Shown here in pieces: positions 28,694 to 38,534 of a DNA stretch of 64,000 nucleotides. Each line of letters opens with the position of its first letter. Position 1 is the first letter of the stretch. Position numbers and translations under genes: made by a program. This stretch comes from an uncultured SAR86 cluster bacterium (lineage in GTDB: Bacteria; Pseudomonadota; Gammaproteobacteria; Magnimaribacterales; D2472): assembly GCA_943789005.1 (NCBI GenBank), contig CALSSL010000003.1, positions 1 to 64,000 on the forward strand. Direction: 5' to 3'. The notes under the pieces were generated by a model that saw only the letters and a list, made by a program, of their open reading frames with translations, searched no databases and was not told the origin of the DNA.

Positions 28694-29619
28694 GTATATT
28701 AGTTATTGCGGAACATGATAATTCTTCTCTAAAAGGAGCTACTTTAAATACTGTCACAGCAGCTACTGGCTTAAATGGCAACATAACCCTTCTAATTGCT
28801 GGTTCAAATATATCTTCGGTTATAGATGAGGCAAAAAAAGTCTCAGGAATTTCAAATATTATTTCTTGTGATGACGAGTTGTATAAAAACTTCCTAGCTG
28901 AAGACTTGTCTAGCCTTGTTGTCAGTATTTCAAACTCATATTCTTATATATTAGCTCCAGCTACGACCTTTGGTAAAAACTTATTACCAAGAATTTCAGC
29001 TAAATTAGATGTTCAGCAAATATCTGATATCATTTCGATTGAATCTGAGGATACATTTAAAAGACCTATATATGCTGGTAGTTGTATAGCTACAGTTAAA
29101 TCAAATGATTCAATAAAGTTAATAACTGTTAGATCTACTGCATTTGATGCAGCTCCAATGGATAATTCTAATGTATCAGTTGAGTCACTTGATGCAGTTA
29201 ATGCCTTAAATATTAGTGAATTTGTTAGTGAAGAGATAGCTAAAAGCGATAGACCTGAATTAACAGCTGCTAATATTGTTATTTCTGGTGGAAGAGGGAT
29301 GCAATCAGGAGAAAACTTTCATCTACTTGATTCAATTGCCGATAAACTAGGCGCAGCAGTTGGAGCTTCAAGAGCAGCAGTAGATGCAGGCTTTGTTCCT
29401 AATGACTATCAAGTAGGTCAAACTGGTAAGATCGTTGCTCCTGATTTATATATAGCAGTAGGCATTTCAGGAGCTATTCAACATTTGGCTGGCATGAAAG
29501 ACTCTAAAGTTATTGTAGCCATAAATAAGGATGAGGATGCTCCAATCTTTCAAGTTGCTGATTATGGACTTGTTAGCGATTTGTTTGATGCTTTACCTGA
29601 GTTAGAAGCTAAACTTTAG
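28690..29619 (+). CDS. etfA: Electron transfer flavoprotein alpha subunit
   Basis: A 309-residue ETF alpha subunit. The C-terminal FAD domain is clear: [56 protein letters not shown] and [19 protein letters not shown]. The N-terminal domain is short and typical of group I ETF. It is coupled to etfB by a 4-nt overlap. About 100 bp follow before the next gene, with only a weak ACTAG/CTAGT hairpin. Confidence 0.96.
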   Translation: MSILVIAEHDNSSLKGATLNTVTAATGLNGNITLLIAGSNISSVIDEAKKVSGISNIISCDDELYKNFLAEDLSSLVVSISNSYSYILAPATTFGKNLLPRISAKLDVQQISDIISIESEDTFKRPIYAGSCIATVKSNDSIKLITVRSTAFDAAPMDNSNVSVESLDAVNALNISEFVSEEIAKSDRPELTAANIVISGGRGMQSGENFHLLDSIADKLGAAVGASRAAVDAGFVPNDYQVGQTGKIVAPDLYIAVGISGAIQHLAGMKDSKVIVAINKDEDAPIFQVADYGLVSDLFDALPELEAKL

Positions 29620-29717
29620 ATATTATTATTTAGCAAATAAAACATACTAGTTTTAATTTTCTAGTTAATAGATCTATAACCCTATTTTTTTCCCCATAGA
29701 CATGTAGAATAAATCAC

Positions 29718-30992
29718 ATGAGATTTATATATACAACTTTCCTTTTAACATCATCTTATTTATTTTCAGAAACAGTTATCTATTCAAGTAGTTATATAGA
29801 TGTAAATTCTGGAACGATTAAATATGATTACTCTATTACAATTAACAACAATATAATCACATCAATAGATAAAGGTTATATAGATATTAATGATGATGAT
29901 GTCCTGATTGATCTAAGAGGCAAAACATTAATGCCTGGTTTAATGGATATGCATGTACATTTTGGTCAAGAATATAAATCTAAATCTGAACGACCTGTCA
30001 AAGTTGAGCGCGAGACGGGTGCAATTTTAGCAAGCAAACATGCCCTTGTAACTTTAAAGGCTGGTTTTACAACTGTGCGACAGGTAGGTGATAGTGGTTT
30101 AATTGCAATCTCTCTAAGAGATTTAATTAATAGTTCACAGATTGAAGGACCGCGAATTTTTACATCGGGCAAAAGCATAGCTACCACCGGAGGTCATGCA
30201 GATCCAACAAATGGAAAAAATTCTGATTCATATGAATATCCTTTAGCTGAAGATGGTGTAATAAATGGACCTTATGATGCATATACTGCTGTAAGGCAAC
30301 GTTATAAGGATGGTGCTGATGGAATAAAGCTTACTGTTACAGGTGGTGTTTTGAGCGTAGCTAAATCTGGAGATAATCCTCAATTCACTGAAGAGGAGGT
30401 TGTAGCTGTTGTTAATGCAGCAAAGGATTATGGTATGTGGGTTGCGGTTCATGCTCATGGAGCAGAGGGCATGAAAAGAGCAGTGATCGCAGGTGTTGAT
30501 TCAGTTGAACATGGAACATTTATGACAGAAGAGGTTATGGATCTGATGATAAGTAAAGGCACTTTTTATGTGCCCACTATATCAGCTGGTGAATTTGTTG
30601 CAGATAAAGCTAAAATTGATAACTATTTTCCAGAAATTGTTCGGCCAAAAGCAGCTAGTGTTGGTCCTCAAATTGGAAGTACTTTTAATAAAGCACACCA
30701 AAGAGGTGTAAAAATAGCATTTGGAACCGATGCTGGCGTTCAACCACATGGAACAAACTGGAAAGAATTTGTTTATATGGTGAAATTTGGTATGTCCGCT
30801 ATGGAGACGATACAATCAGCAACACTTAACACTGCTAAACTTCTTAAAGTTGATTCTATCCTAGGATCAATTGATATTGGTAAAATAGCTGATTTAGTTG
30901 CTGTGGATGGCAACCCAATAAAAAATATAAACTCCATGGAAAATGTAGTCTTTGTAATGAAGGACGGTAAGAGGGTTGAACTTGATCGATAA
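29718..30992 (+). CDS. Exported metal-dependent amidohydrolase
   Basis: A 424-residue amidohydrolase-superfamily protein with a signal peptide (residues 1 to about 18). Metal-binding features are MDMHVHFG near residues 75-82, VHAHG around 244, VEHGTF near 263 and GTDAG near 340. It ends in the small beta domain GSIDIGKIADLVAVDGNP. Closest known groups are secreted imidazolonepropionase-like or Xaa-Pro dipeptidase-like hydrolases acting on cyclic amides or peptides. It has its own upstream gap and a possible terminator after it. The substrate is not predictable. Confidence 0.86.
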   Translation: MRFIYTTFLLTSSYLFSETVIYSSSYIDVNSGTIKYDYSITINNNIITSIDKGYIDINDDDVLIDLRGKTLMPGLMDMHVHFGQEYKSKSERPVKVERETGAILASKHALVTLKAGFTTVRQVGDSGLIAISLRDLINSSQIEGPRIFTSGKSIATTGGHADPTNGKNSDSYEYPLAEDGVINGPYDAYTAVRQRYKDGADGIKLTVTGGVLSVAKSGDNPQFTEEEVVAVVNAAKDYGMWVAVHAHGAEGMKRAVIAGVDSVEHGTFMTEEVMDLMISKGTFYVPTISAGEFVADKAKIDNYFPEIVRPKAASVGPQIGSTFNKAHQRGVKIAFGTDAGVQPHGTNWKEFVYMVKFGMSAMETIQSATLNTAKLLKVDSILGSIDIGKIADLVAVDGNPIKNINSMENVVFVMKDGKRVELDR

Positions 30993-31030
30993 CTTATATC
31001 ATTTCCTATATGGTATTTGTTATCAACCTT

Positions 31031-31053
31031 AGTAAAATATTTTTACTTTTTAT
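31031..31053 (+). terminator. Weak intrinsic terminator after the amidohydrolase gene
   Basis: AGTAAAA at 31031-31037 and TTTTACT at 31041-31047 form a 7-bp stem with a three-base loop, followed by a T-rich run. The stem has a single G-C pair besides A-T pairs, so its strength is doubtful. Confidence 0.35.
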
Positions 31054-31057
31054 ATTA

Positions 31058-31078
31058 TAGGGATGAGAGCCATCCCTA
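31058..31078. other. GC-richer hairpin 3' of infA
   Basis: TAGGGATG at 31058-31065 pairs with CATCCCTA at 31071-31078 around a five-base loop. It lies 18 nt beyond the infA stop. No T tract follows on either strand, so it is not a standard intrinsic terminator, but it may protect the infA transcript end or act with Rho. Confidence 0.35.
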
Positions 31079-31095
31079 AAGAAAGAATGATTAGT

Positions 31096-31314
31096 TTATC
31101 TACCTCTAAAAGTTATTCTACCAACAGTTAGGTCGTAAGGAGTCATTTCTACTTTAACTTTATCGCCAGTTAATATACGAATATAATGCTTACGCATTTT
31201 TCCTGAAATGTGTGCAGTAATAACGTGATCGTTTTCTAGTTTTACTTTAAATTTGGTATTAGGTAAAGTTTCAATAACCTCACCCTCAAACTCTAATGCA
31301 TCTTCTTTTGACAT
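31096..31314 (-). CDS. infA: Translation initiation factor IF-1
   Basis: A 72-residue single-domain OB-fold protein that binds the ribosomal A site during initiation. The sequence has the classical run [48 protein letters not shown] and FRGR. Length is exactly that of the family. In relatives infA often adjoins clpA; here they are 3.3 kb apart with other genes between. Confidence 0.97.
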   Translation of the reverse strand: MSKEDALEFEGEVIETLPNTKFKVKLENDHVITAHISGKMRKHYIRILTGDKVKVEMTPYDLTVGRITFRGR

Positions 31315-31399
31315 ATGCTCATTTTAAACTATATTTTTACTAATAGGGCGTTCATATAGCTATATAATTATTAATATAAATTAGACATAGGATATTAGT

Positions 31400-31855
31400 A
31401 TGATAATTAATCCAGGTGAGATTAACTTAGATGAAGCATTAAATATTTGCAAAGAGGCATTAAAAAAAGGTCGAGAATTAAATTTAATGCCACTAACTGT
31501 AACTGTTATTGATGTTGCAGGAGTTGTTAGGGCATCATTGTCAGAAGAAGGTTCAGGACTAATAAGGTCTGATATTGCATATGCAAAAGCATGGACATGT
31601 TTAGCTTTTAACGTTTCATCGAATACACTACGAGACACATTTGAAGGCCAGCCAAGGCTAGCACCAGCTGTAACTGGAATGCAAACAATGGCAGGCGGTA
31701 AACTTGTACCAACACCTGGTGGCATGTTGATTCAAAAAGATGGTAAGAATATTGGTGCAGTTGGTGTTACGGGAGATGTTTCTGATAAGGATGAGATCTG
31801 TGCTGTTGCAGGTATAGAGTTATCTAACCTTACTGCAGCTCATAAGTCAAAGTAA
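31400..31855 (+). CDS. GlcG/HbpS family protein (DUF336)
   Basis: A 151-residue protein of the GlcG/HbpS-like family (formerly DUF336). Recognisable parts are VTVIDVAGVVRASLSEEG, the DIAYAKAWTCLAFN helix, PGGMLIQKDGKNIGAVGVTGD and the C-terminal DEICAVAGIE. Some members bind haem, others are linked to glycolate or diol metabolism, but the biochemical role of this branch is unclear. It is followed by a DUF1330 gene on the same strand 56 nt later and diverges from infA. Confidence 0.85.
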   Translation: MIINPGEINLDEALNICKEALKKGRELNLMPLTVTVIDVAGVVRASLSEEGSGLIRSDIAYAKAWTCLAFNVSSNTLRDTFEGQPRLAPAVTGMQTMAGGKLVPTPGGMLIQKDGKNIGAVGVTGDVSDKDEICAVAGIELSNLTAAHKSK

Positions 31856-31911
31856 ACCAGTATTTTAATGTGATAGAAAGTCATAAATCATACTAAATAA
31901 GGAATATTAAT

Positions 31912-32226
31912 ATGAGTGACATAGCAGTATATATGATAGTAAATTTAAAGATTCACGATGCAGAGGAATATAAAATATATGAAAAAGGTTTTTTTCCTTT
32001 TCTAAAGAAACATAACGGATCATTCATTACCTTTGACGACTCACCAATATGTTTGGAAGGAAACGAGCCAACGCAATTTGATAGAGTCATACTATTTTCT
32101 TTTCCATCAGAAAATGATGCTAATAATTGGTGGAATGATACTGGTTATCAAGAACTATCAAAACATAGAAGAACTGGTGCTGAAATAACACTGCAAAGAG
32201 TTAAAGGAATGTTACCAAGAAAATAG
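31912..32226 (+). CDS. DUF1330 family protein
   Basis: A 104-residue protein with the DUF1330 ferredoxin-like (dimeric alpha/beta barrel) pattern: YMIVNLKIHDAEEYKIYEKG at the start, a strand with FITFDDSP, and RVILFSFPSENDANNWWND, where family members have an aromatic-rich SxxxAxxWY-type helix. The function is unknown. AAGGAATATTA precedes the ATG at a good distance. It probably shares a transcript with the GlcG-like gene. Confidence 0.82.
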   Translation: MSDIAVYMIVNLKIHDAEEYKIYEKGFFPFLKKHNGSFITFDDSPICLEGNEPTQFDRVILFSFPSENDANNWWNDTGYQELSKHRRTGAEITLQRVKGMLPRK

Positions 32227-32266
32227 TTCTTATCATAAAATCATAATAAACTATTATAAAATTAAA

Positions 32267-32308
32267 CATAATATATATTATGCGAAGTTATATATTATAT
32301 TAATATAA
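32267..32308. repeat. Pair of AT-rich perfect palindromes
   Basis: CATAATATATATTATG (32267-32282) and TTATATTAATATAA (32295-32308) are each their own reverse complement. They lie 40-80 nt after the DUF1330 stop. They could be transcription end hairpins, protein binding sites or simply low-complexity sequence. Confidence 0.4.
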
Positions 32309-32324
32309 CCTCCCTTTCTGTAAT

Positions 32325-32450
32325 TTATATACTTAAGTCCTCTAGGTTATAAAGCTCTTCTCTTAGATTATCAGATAAATATGTAATCCATGAACTGTTA
32401 ATGAAATCATCTTTATTCCATGCTGATTTAATATCGTAATTTTTATACAT
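32325..32450 (-). CDS. 41-residue frame resembling the N-terminus of a TauD/TfdA-type dioxygenase
   Basis: Minus-strand ATG at 32450 to TAA at 32325-32327. The peptide contains IKSAWNKDDFINSSWITYLSD followed by LREELYNLEDLSI. The spacing of SAW, D-D, W-I and L-S then an acidic ExL resembles the first 40 residues of bacterial TauD/TfdA-family 2-oxoglutarate dioxygenases, but no catalytic core follows. It may be a remnant of a deleted gene or a small free-standing gene. Only pattern memory supports the likeness. Confidence 0.3.
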   Translation of the reverse strand: MYKNYDIKSAWNKDDFINSSWITYLSDNLREELYNLEDLSI

Positions 32451-32608
32451 TATCTTATCTAAATTCTTTTATCTAAATATACTGTAAAAATATTTCTATT
32501 GGGGAGACATTATCAATGTAAATTTTTTATAAATAAATTTCTACTTTAGAAGATTATTTATAAAGACATTTATTGTGATAAAATCGATTTTTTTTTAACT
32601 TATTCAAT

Positions 32609-33647
32609 ATGATATACCCAAGTATTTTAAGCACCATAGGTAAAACACCTGTTGTAAAAATAAATAATTTAGCTCCAGATGGAATTAATTTGTATGTTAA
32701 AGCTGAGTACTTTAACCCAGCTTCTTCTGTAAAAGATCGTTTGGCATTTAGTATTATAGATGAAGCTGAAAAACAAGGTGTTTTAAAACCAGGTCAAACG
32801 GTTGTAGAAGCAACAAGTGGTAATACTGGTATTGGACTTGCCTTTGTTTGTGCTGCAAAAAATTATCCATGTGTAATTACGATGCCAGAAAGCGCATCAA
32901 TAGAAAGAAGGAAGATGATGAGATTTCTTAGGAGCTAAAGTTATTATAACTCCAGCTTCAGAAGCTGGTTCGGGAGCTTACAAAAAAGCAAAAGAATTAG
33001 CAGATCAAAACGGTTGGTTTTATGCAAGACAGTTTGAAAATGAAGCAAATGCAAATATCCATGAATCTACAACAGGTCAAGAAATAGTATCTGATTTCAA
33101 GGAATCAGGGTTAGACTATTGGGTATCAGGATACGGCACTGGTGGAACATTTGCAGGAGTATCAAGGGTTTTAAGAGAATCTATGCCAGAAACAAAATTA
33201 ATAATGGCTGAACCCGATGTTGCACCACTAGTTGCTAAAGGAATATCTCAAGAAAGAACAGATGATGGTGCTCCTGCCCTATCACATCCTGATTGGAATC
33301 CACATCCAATCCAAGGATGGACTACTGATTTTATACCCTTGGTATTGCAAGAAGCTATAGATAAAGAATTTATTGATGAAATAATTCCAGTTGCTGGTTC
33401 TAATGGCATTAAATGGTCTCAAAAACTTGCAGCTGAAGAAGGTATATTAACTGGAATTTCAGGTGGCTCAACTTTTGCTGTAGCAATGGAAGTTGCAAAT
33501 AAAGCTCCTAAAGGCTCAACAATACTATGCATGTTAGCTGATACAGCTGAAAGATATCTCTCAAGTTTATTATTTGAAGATATACTGCCTGACATGAATG
33601 ATGAAGAGTTAACAATTTTAAACTCAACACCATCATATAAAAATTAG
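32609..33647 (+). CDS. cysK: Cysteine synthase (O-acetylserine sulfhydrylase), frameshifted
   Basis: A PLP enzyme forming cysteine from O-acetylserine and sulfide. The first frame has GKTPVVKINN, NPASSVKDRLA with the PLP lysine, and EATSGNTGIGLAF. It breaks at 32930, where an extra base turns CTTGG into CTTAGG and creates a stop at 32936-32938. The next frame continues without loss: GAKVIITPAS, SGYGTGGTF, GISGGST and LADTAERY. Repaired length is about 345 residues, matching the longer CysK forms. The adjoining minus-strand YeiH-like transporter may relate to sulfur compounds. I regard the gene as intact in the organism. Confidence 0.88.
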
Positions 33648-33659
33648 TTTTATCTTCAA

Positions 33660-34580
33660 TTAGCTAATTGCTACAAAGTAAGCAACTGGTATAACTATAA
33701 ACCAAACACTTATTGCGGTTATTAGTGGTTTTGCTTTGATAAGACTTAAGTCTAAATTTGATGATTGAAGCCCTATTGTAAAAATTCCATATGCAATAAA
33801 AGTTTTACTTAGAATATTTAAATACAAAATAGTTTCGTAAGAAAAATTTATCGCATTTGATATATAGATAGCAAAAATAAAAAATACTATAAATAGAGGA
33901 AATGCATTCTTAACCTTATTTGTATTAAATTGGTAATTTAAAATAATAATTAAAGGAATGAGCCATAAAGTTCTCATAACTTTAAGAGCAGTAGCAACTT
34001 CTACAGAATTTTTATCAAACTGAAGTGCTGATCCTATAACTGAAGCAGTATCATGAATCGCAAGTGCTGAAAAAGCTCCAAATTCATAAGAGCTCATGCC
34101 TAAATATGAGCCAATAATTGGAAATAAAATAATTGCGATAGTGTTTAGAGTAAAAATTATAGCTAAAGATATGAGCAAAGTTTGGGGTTTGGCCTTGATT
34201 AAAGGTGAGACTAATGCCATAGCAGTTGCTCCACAAATAGCTGAACCACTTGATAGCAATAGATTTAATTTAGAATCTAAGCCAACTAATCTGCCAATTG
34301 AATAGCAAATTAAAAATGAAAATATGACAAAGACGGATACCCAAATAAAATAATCTTTAATTACTGGGGTTAGAGTATCTAGACCAATTGTTAAACCAAG
34401 AAAAACTATTCCTATTTGTAATGGGTATGATCCAATTTTTTTTGAAATTACTTTTGCTTTATCTTTAAAGAACGTTGCAAATAATATTCCTAAAATTATA
34501 GAAAGAATTGGGTGAATAAAAAAAATCACAAGAAGTGAAGATATAACAAAAATAATATTAGCTAAATTATTTTTTATCAT
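33660..34580 (-). CDS. YeiH/UPF0324 family membrane protein, putative sulfur-anion exporter
   Basis: A 306-residue protein with about ten hydrophobic segments. GSYPLQIGIVFLGLTIG, LLSSGSAICGATAMALVSP and FGAFSALAIHDTASVIGSA are the conserved UPF0324 blocks. Members have been annotated as putative sulfate or taurine-derived sulfite exporters, on limited evidence. It faces the cysteine synthase gene tail to tail (12 nt) and lies 17 nt downstream of clpA on the same strand. Confidence 0.85.
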   Translation of the reverse strand: MIKNNLANIIFVISSLLVIFFIHPILSIILGILFATFFKDKAKVISKKIGSYPLQIGIVFLGLTIGLDTLTPVIKDYFIWVSVFVIFSFLICYSIGRLVGLDSKLNLLLSSGSAICGATAMALVSPLIKAKPQTLLISLAIIFTLNTIAIILFPIIGSYLGMSSYEFGAFSALAIHDTASVIGSALQFDKNSVEVATALKVMRTLWLIPLIIILNYQFNTNKVKNAFPLFIVFFIFAIYISNAINFSYETILYLNILSKTFIAYGIFTIGLQSSNLDLSLIKAKPLITAISVWFIVIPVAYFVAIS

Positions 34581-34597
34581 TAGGTCAAGGAAAACGA

Positions 34598-36844
34598 CTA
34601 GACTTTAACCTTCTCTTTTATTTCAGTGAACTTAAGATTGTTAGATTCTATATCTAGTTTAATTTGTCCACCAGCTTTAAGATTGCCAAACAATAATTTA
34701 TCAACTAATGGTTTTTTAATATTTTTAGAAATAAACCTCTCCATAGGTCTAGCGCCCATCTCTTTGTCATAGCCATTATCAGCTATCCAACTTATAACTG
34801 CTTTGGAGACAACTATTTCTACATTTCTTTTATCTAACTGAGCTTGAAGTTTTGTTAAGAATTTATCAACAATAGACAAGATAATTGATTTTTCAAGATA
34901 ATTAAATTGAATAGTCTCATCTAATCTATTTCTAAATTCAGGGGTAAAGAGTTTATTTAGTGAGTTCATTGCATCAGTCTCATTAGATGATTCGCTAAAA
35001 CCTATATTTCTCTTTGCTAGAAGCTCAGCACCAATGTTGGTTGTCATAATAAGTATTACATTTCTAAAATCAGCCTTCCTGCCGTTATTGTCAGTAAGAA
35101 CGCCAGCATCCATAACTTGAAGAAGAATATTGAATATATCAGGGTGTGCTTTTTCAATCTCATCAAGCAGCAACACACAATGAGGTGATTTAACAATAGC
35201 TTCTGTTAAAAGGCCGCCCTGATCAAAACCTACATATCCTGGTGGAGCTCCTATAAGTCTTGATACAGTATGTCGTTCCATATACTCACTCATATCAAAA
35301 CGGACAAGATCAATTCCCATTATTTCTGAAAGCTGTTTTGATATTTCTGTTTTACCAACACCAGTCGGACCGGTAAATAGAAAAGATCCTATTGTTTTAT
35401 TATCATCTCTTAAGCCAACTCTAGATAGCTTAATAGCGCTAGATAATGTCTCAACAGCAAGATCTTGGCCAAAAATAACTCTTTTTAAATTTTCTTCTAA
35501 ATTCTTTAAATCTTTTTTATCAGCAACAGTAATACTTTGCTCTGGAATTTTTGTAATTTTTGAAACTGTTTTTTCAATATCTCTTTGATTTACTGTTATA
35601 TTTTTTTTATTTTTTCTAGTTATGTTCAACATTGCTCCAGTCTCATCTATTACATCGATAGCTTTATCTGGCAAAAATCTATCATTTATATATTTTGATG
35701 AAAGATCGACAGATGACCTAATAGCATCAGTTGAATAAGTAACATTATGATATTCCTCATAAATACCCTTTATACCATCGAGTATTTCGATACATTCATC
35801 ATATGAAGGTTCTAGTATATCTATCTTTTGAAATCTTCTTGAGAGCGCTTGATTTTGATCAAAGATACCTCTGTATTCTTGAAAAGTTGTTGAACCAATA
35901 CATCTAAGAGAGCCTTTACTGAGCGCTGGTTTAAGAAGATTGGATACATCCAGAGAACCTCCTGAAGCTGAGCCAGCACCAATTATTGTATGAATTTCAT
36001 CAATAAACAGGATTGCTTTATCCTTGTTTTCAAGAAATTTTAAAACCTCTTTCAGCCGTTTCTCAAAATCACCTCTATATTTAGTCCCAGCTATTAAAGC
36101 AGCAATATCTAAGGAGTAAATAATTGAATTATCTAAAATTTTTGGAACTTTATGATTACAAATTAAATATGCTAATCCTTCAGCAATAGCAGTTTTTCCT
36201 ACACCTGATTCTCCAACAAGTAGAGGATTATTTTTTGTTCTTCGTGAAAGAATTTGAATGAGTCTTTCTACTTCTTTTGTTCTTCCAATTAAGTTATCAA
36301 TTTTATTTTCGCTAACCAGATTGTTTAAATTAATAAGGTAGGGATTTTCTTCAGATTTTTCACTAGATATACCCACCTCATCTTCGTCAGCAGATTCAAG
36401 TTTAGTTTGTTCCGATTTATGGGTTGAGCCATGTGAAATATAAGTAACAACATCTAGTCTGTTTATATTATTTTTATTTAAGAGATAAACAGATCTAGAT
36501 TCTTTTTCTGAAAATATTGCAACTAAAATATTTATTGGTTTAACAACACCTTTCCCAGATGATTGAATATGAAAAACCGATCTTTGTAAAACTCTTTGGA
36601 AACCAAGTGTTGGCTGAACAGGTTTTTGGGAATCAGTTCTCATAATGCTAGATATTTTTAGATGATCATTTAACTCATCTTTCAATGATTCAACTTTTAC
36701 ATCATTAGATTCTATAAAATCTTTAACATCATAATCATTTAAAATCATTAAGAATAAATGCTCAACAGTAAGGTACTGAATGTTAATTTCATTAGCTTTA
36801 TCAAATAAATTTGCTATTGAAATTTCTAAATCTTTACTAAACAT
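34598..36844 (-). CDS. clpA: ATP-dependent Clp protease ATP-binding subunit ClpA
   Basis: A 748-residue Hsp100 unfoldase that feeds substrates to ClpP. It has an N-domain (residues 1 to about 140), a charged linker, the first AAA module with Walker A GESGVGKT at 211-218 and ILFIDEIH at 278-285, and a second module with GPTGVGKT at 492-499 and VLLLDEIEKAHPD. There is no long middle coiled coil, which separates it from ClpB. It lies directly downstream of clpS (2-nt gap), as in most gammaproteobacteria. Confidence 0.97.
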   Translation of the reverse strand: MFSKDLEISIANLFDKANEINIQYLTVEHLFLMILNDYDVKDFIESNDVKVESLKDELNDHLKISSIMRTDSQKPVQPTLGFQRVLQRSVFHIQSSGKGVVKPINILVAIFSEKESRSVYLLNKNNINRLDVVTYISHGSTHKSEQTKLESADEDEVGISSEKSEENPYLINLNNLVSENKIDNLIGRTKEVERLIQILSRRTKNNPLLVGESGVGKTAIAEGLAYLICNHKVPKILDNSIIYSLDIAALIAGTKYRGDFEKRLKEVLKFLENKDKAILFIDEIHTIIGAGSASGGSLDVSNLLKPALSKGSLRCIGSTTFQEYRGIFDQNQALSRRFQKIDILEPSYDECIEILDGIKGIYEEYHNVTYSTDAIRSSVDLSSKYINDRFLPDKAIDVIDETGAMLNITRKNKKNITVNQRDIEKTVSKITKIPEQSITVADKKDLKNLEENLKRVIFGQDLAVETLSSAIKLSRVGLRDDNKTIGSFLFTGPTGVGKTEISKQLSEIMGIDLVRFDMSEYMERHTVSRLIGAPPGYVGFDQGGLLTEAIVKSPHCVLLLDEIEKAHPDIFNILLQVMDAGVLTDNNGRKADFRNVILIMTTNIGAELLAKRNIGFSESSNETDAMNSLNKLFTPEFRNRLDETIQFNYLEKSIILSIVDKFLTKLQAQLDKRNVEIVVSKAVISWIADNGYDKEMGARPMERFISKNIKKPLVDKLLFGNLKAGGQIKLDIESNNLKFTEIKEKVKV

Positions 36845-36846
36845 AT

Positions 36847-37185
36847 TTAATCACTTAATGGTTCAATTTCACTTAATAATGGATGGTTGTGATGTTTGGC
36901 CATATTATTTACTTCATATGACATCATCTCAGCAATCTCTTTAGAAAATATACCACAAACTCCTTTACCTTTAGTATGAACAGCCATCATTATTTGTGTT
37001 GATTTTTCATGTGTATGATTGAAAACTGTTTGAAGGACGTATACAACAAACTCCATAGGGGTATAGTCGTCGTTAACGAGGATAACTTGATATAAAGAGG
37101 GTTCTTTAAGTTCTGGGTCTTTCTCTAATACTGCTGAACCTAAATTATTTGATGAATCAATGGTATCTTTAGACAACCTTATCAT
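36847..37185 (-). CDS. clpS: ClpS adaptor for N-end rule substrates
   Basis: A 112-residue adaptor that binds N-degron peptides and the ClpA N-domain. YQVILVNDDYTPMEFVVYVLQTVF contains the acidic N-degron pocket (NDDYTPMEFV), and HTKGKGVCGIFSKEIAE is the second conserved block. The disordered N-terminal part, about 30 residues, is typical. It overlaps the icd stop by 1 nt and precedes clpA by 2 nt, so icd-clpS-clpA are probably one transcript. Confidence 0.96.
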   Translation of the reverse strand: MIRLSKDTIDSSNNLGSAVLEKDPELKEPSLYQVILVNDDYTPMEFVVYVLQTVFNHTHEKSTQIMMAVHTKGKGVCGIFSKEIAEMMSYEVNNMAKHHNHPLLSEIEPLSD

Positions 37186-38438
37186 TACATCCTTTTAACC
37201 ATTTCTTCACCAAAGCCTGAACATGATACTAAATCAGCACCATCCATCATTCTTGCAAAGTCATAAGTAACCTTTTTTGCAAGTATGGTTTTTTCCATTG
37301 AAGAAATAATTAAATCTGCAGCTTCAGTCCACCCCATATGTCTTAACATCATTTCTGCAGATAGAATTAAACTACCAGGATTTACTTTATCTTGACCTGC
37401 ATACTTTGGTGCAGTGCCGTGTGTAGCTTCAAAAACTGCATATTGATCTGATATATTTGCTCCAGGAGCTATACCTATGCCGCCAACGCAAGCTGCTAAT
37501 GCATCAGAGATATAATCCCCATTTAAATTCATGGTAGCAATAACGTCATAGTCTGTTGGCCTGAGGAGTATCTGTTGAAGAAAAGCATCGCAAATTACAT
37601 CATTGATAATAATATTCTTACCGTTTTTTGGATTTTTAATTATTTGCCATGGTCCACCATCTAAATCAGATGCATTATATGAAGTCTTTGCAAGTTCGTA
37701 ACCCCAATCCCTAAATGCACCTTCTGTATATTTCATGATATTACCTTTATGCACTAGTGTGACAGAGCTTCTATCATTATCTATAGCATAATCAATAGCT
37801 TTTTTAACAAGTCTAGAAGTTCCCTCTTTTGAAATTGGTTTAATCCCAATACCAACAGTATCAGGAAATCTTATTTGCACTATTCCAAATTCTTCTTCAA
37901 GTGTTTTTACAATTTTCTTTGATTCATCAGATTCAGCTTTAAATTCAATACCACAATAAATATCTTCAGAATTTTCTCTAAAAATAACCATATCAGTATC
38001 TTGAGGTCTTTTGACAGGTGAAGGAACACCATCAAAATATCTAATCGGTCTAAGACAAACATACAGATCTAGAATTTGACGAAGTGAAACATTTAAAGAC
38101 CTTATCCCACCACCAACTGGGGTTGTTAACGGTCCCTTAATGCTAACAACATATTCCTTAAGAGCCTCTATTGTTTCATCTGGTAACCATGTATCTTTTT
38201 CATAAACTTTTGTAGATTTTTCTCCGCAAAAAACTTCCATCCACTCTATTTTTCTTTTGCCCTCATAAGCAATTTTTACTGCGTTATCAACAACATTTAT
38301 CATAGGAGGTGTTATATCAACACCAATACCGTCACCTTCTATGTAAGGTATAATTGGGTTGTCGGGCACATTTAATACACCATCGATATATGATATTTTT
38401 TGTCCTGATTTTGGTTCCTTAATTTTATTAAATTTCAT
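37185..38438 (-). CDS. icd: Isocitrate dehydrogenase (NADP-dependent)
   Basis: A 417-residue enzyme of the E. coli type, oxidising isocitrate to 2-oxoglutarate in the TCA cycle. [19 protein letters not shown] contains the substrate-binding Ser that AceK phosphorylates in E. coli, and [14 protein letters not shown] and [11 protein letters not shown] are dehydrogenase signatures. It diverges from mnmA across 96 bp. With isocitrate lyase 3 kb away, both enzymes of the isocitrate branch point are encoded in one locus; no aceK is seen in the window. Confidence 0.96.
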   Translation of the reverse strand: MKFNKIKEPKSGQKISYIDGVLNVPDNPIIPYIEGDGIGVDITPPMINVVDNAVKIAYEGKRKIEWMEVFCGEKSTKVYEKDTWLPDETIEALKEYVVSIKGPLTTPVGGGIRSLNVSLRQILDLYVCLRPIRYFDGVPSPVKRPQDTDMVIFRENSEDIYCGIEFKAESDESKKIVKTLEEEFGIVQIRFPDTVGIGIKPISKEGTSRLVKKAIDYAIDNDRSSVTLVHKGNIMKYTEGAFRDWGYELAKTSYNASDLDGGPWQIIKNPKNGKNIIINDVICDAFLQQILLRPTDYDVIATMNLNGDYISDALAACVGGIGIAPGANISDQYAVFEATHGTAPKYAGQDKVNPGSLILSAEMMLRHMGWTEAADLIISSMEKTILAKKVTYDFARMMDGADLVSCSGFGEEMVKRM

Positions 38439-38534
38439 TTAAATTAACGGTCCTTACATTTAGATTTAAGAGATTTGAACGGCACTAATTATACTATTAA
38501 TTGATACAATATAATATGCATAAAAACAAAGAAA

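Larger units (their letters stand above)
32227..32608. other. 382-bp AT-rich gap before the cysteine synthase gene
   Basis: The longest stretch here without a conventional gene. It holds two perfect AT palindromes (32267-32282 and 32295-32308), a 41-codon minus-strand frame (32325-32450), and the presumed cysK promoter close to 32609, where TTTATA (about 32548) and TAAAAT are spaced by about 16 bp. No RNA gene or repeat was recognised. Confidence 0.5.

Noticed and set aside
29660-29690. ACTAG/CTAGT hairpin after etfA as terminator
   Set aside because: Only five pairs, an AT-rich ten-base loop and no T run directly after it.
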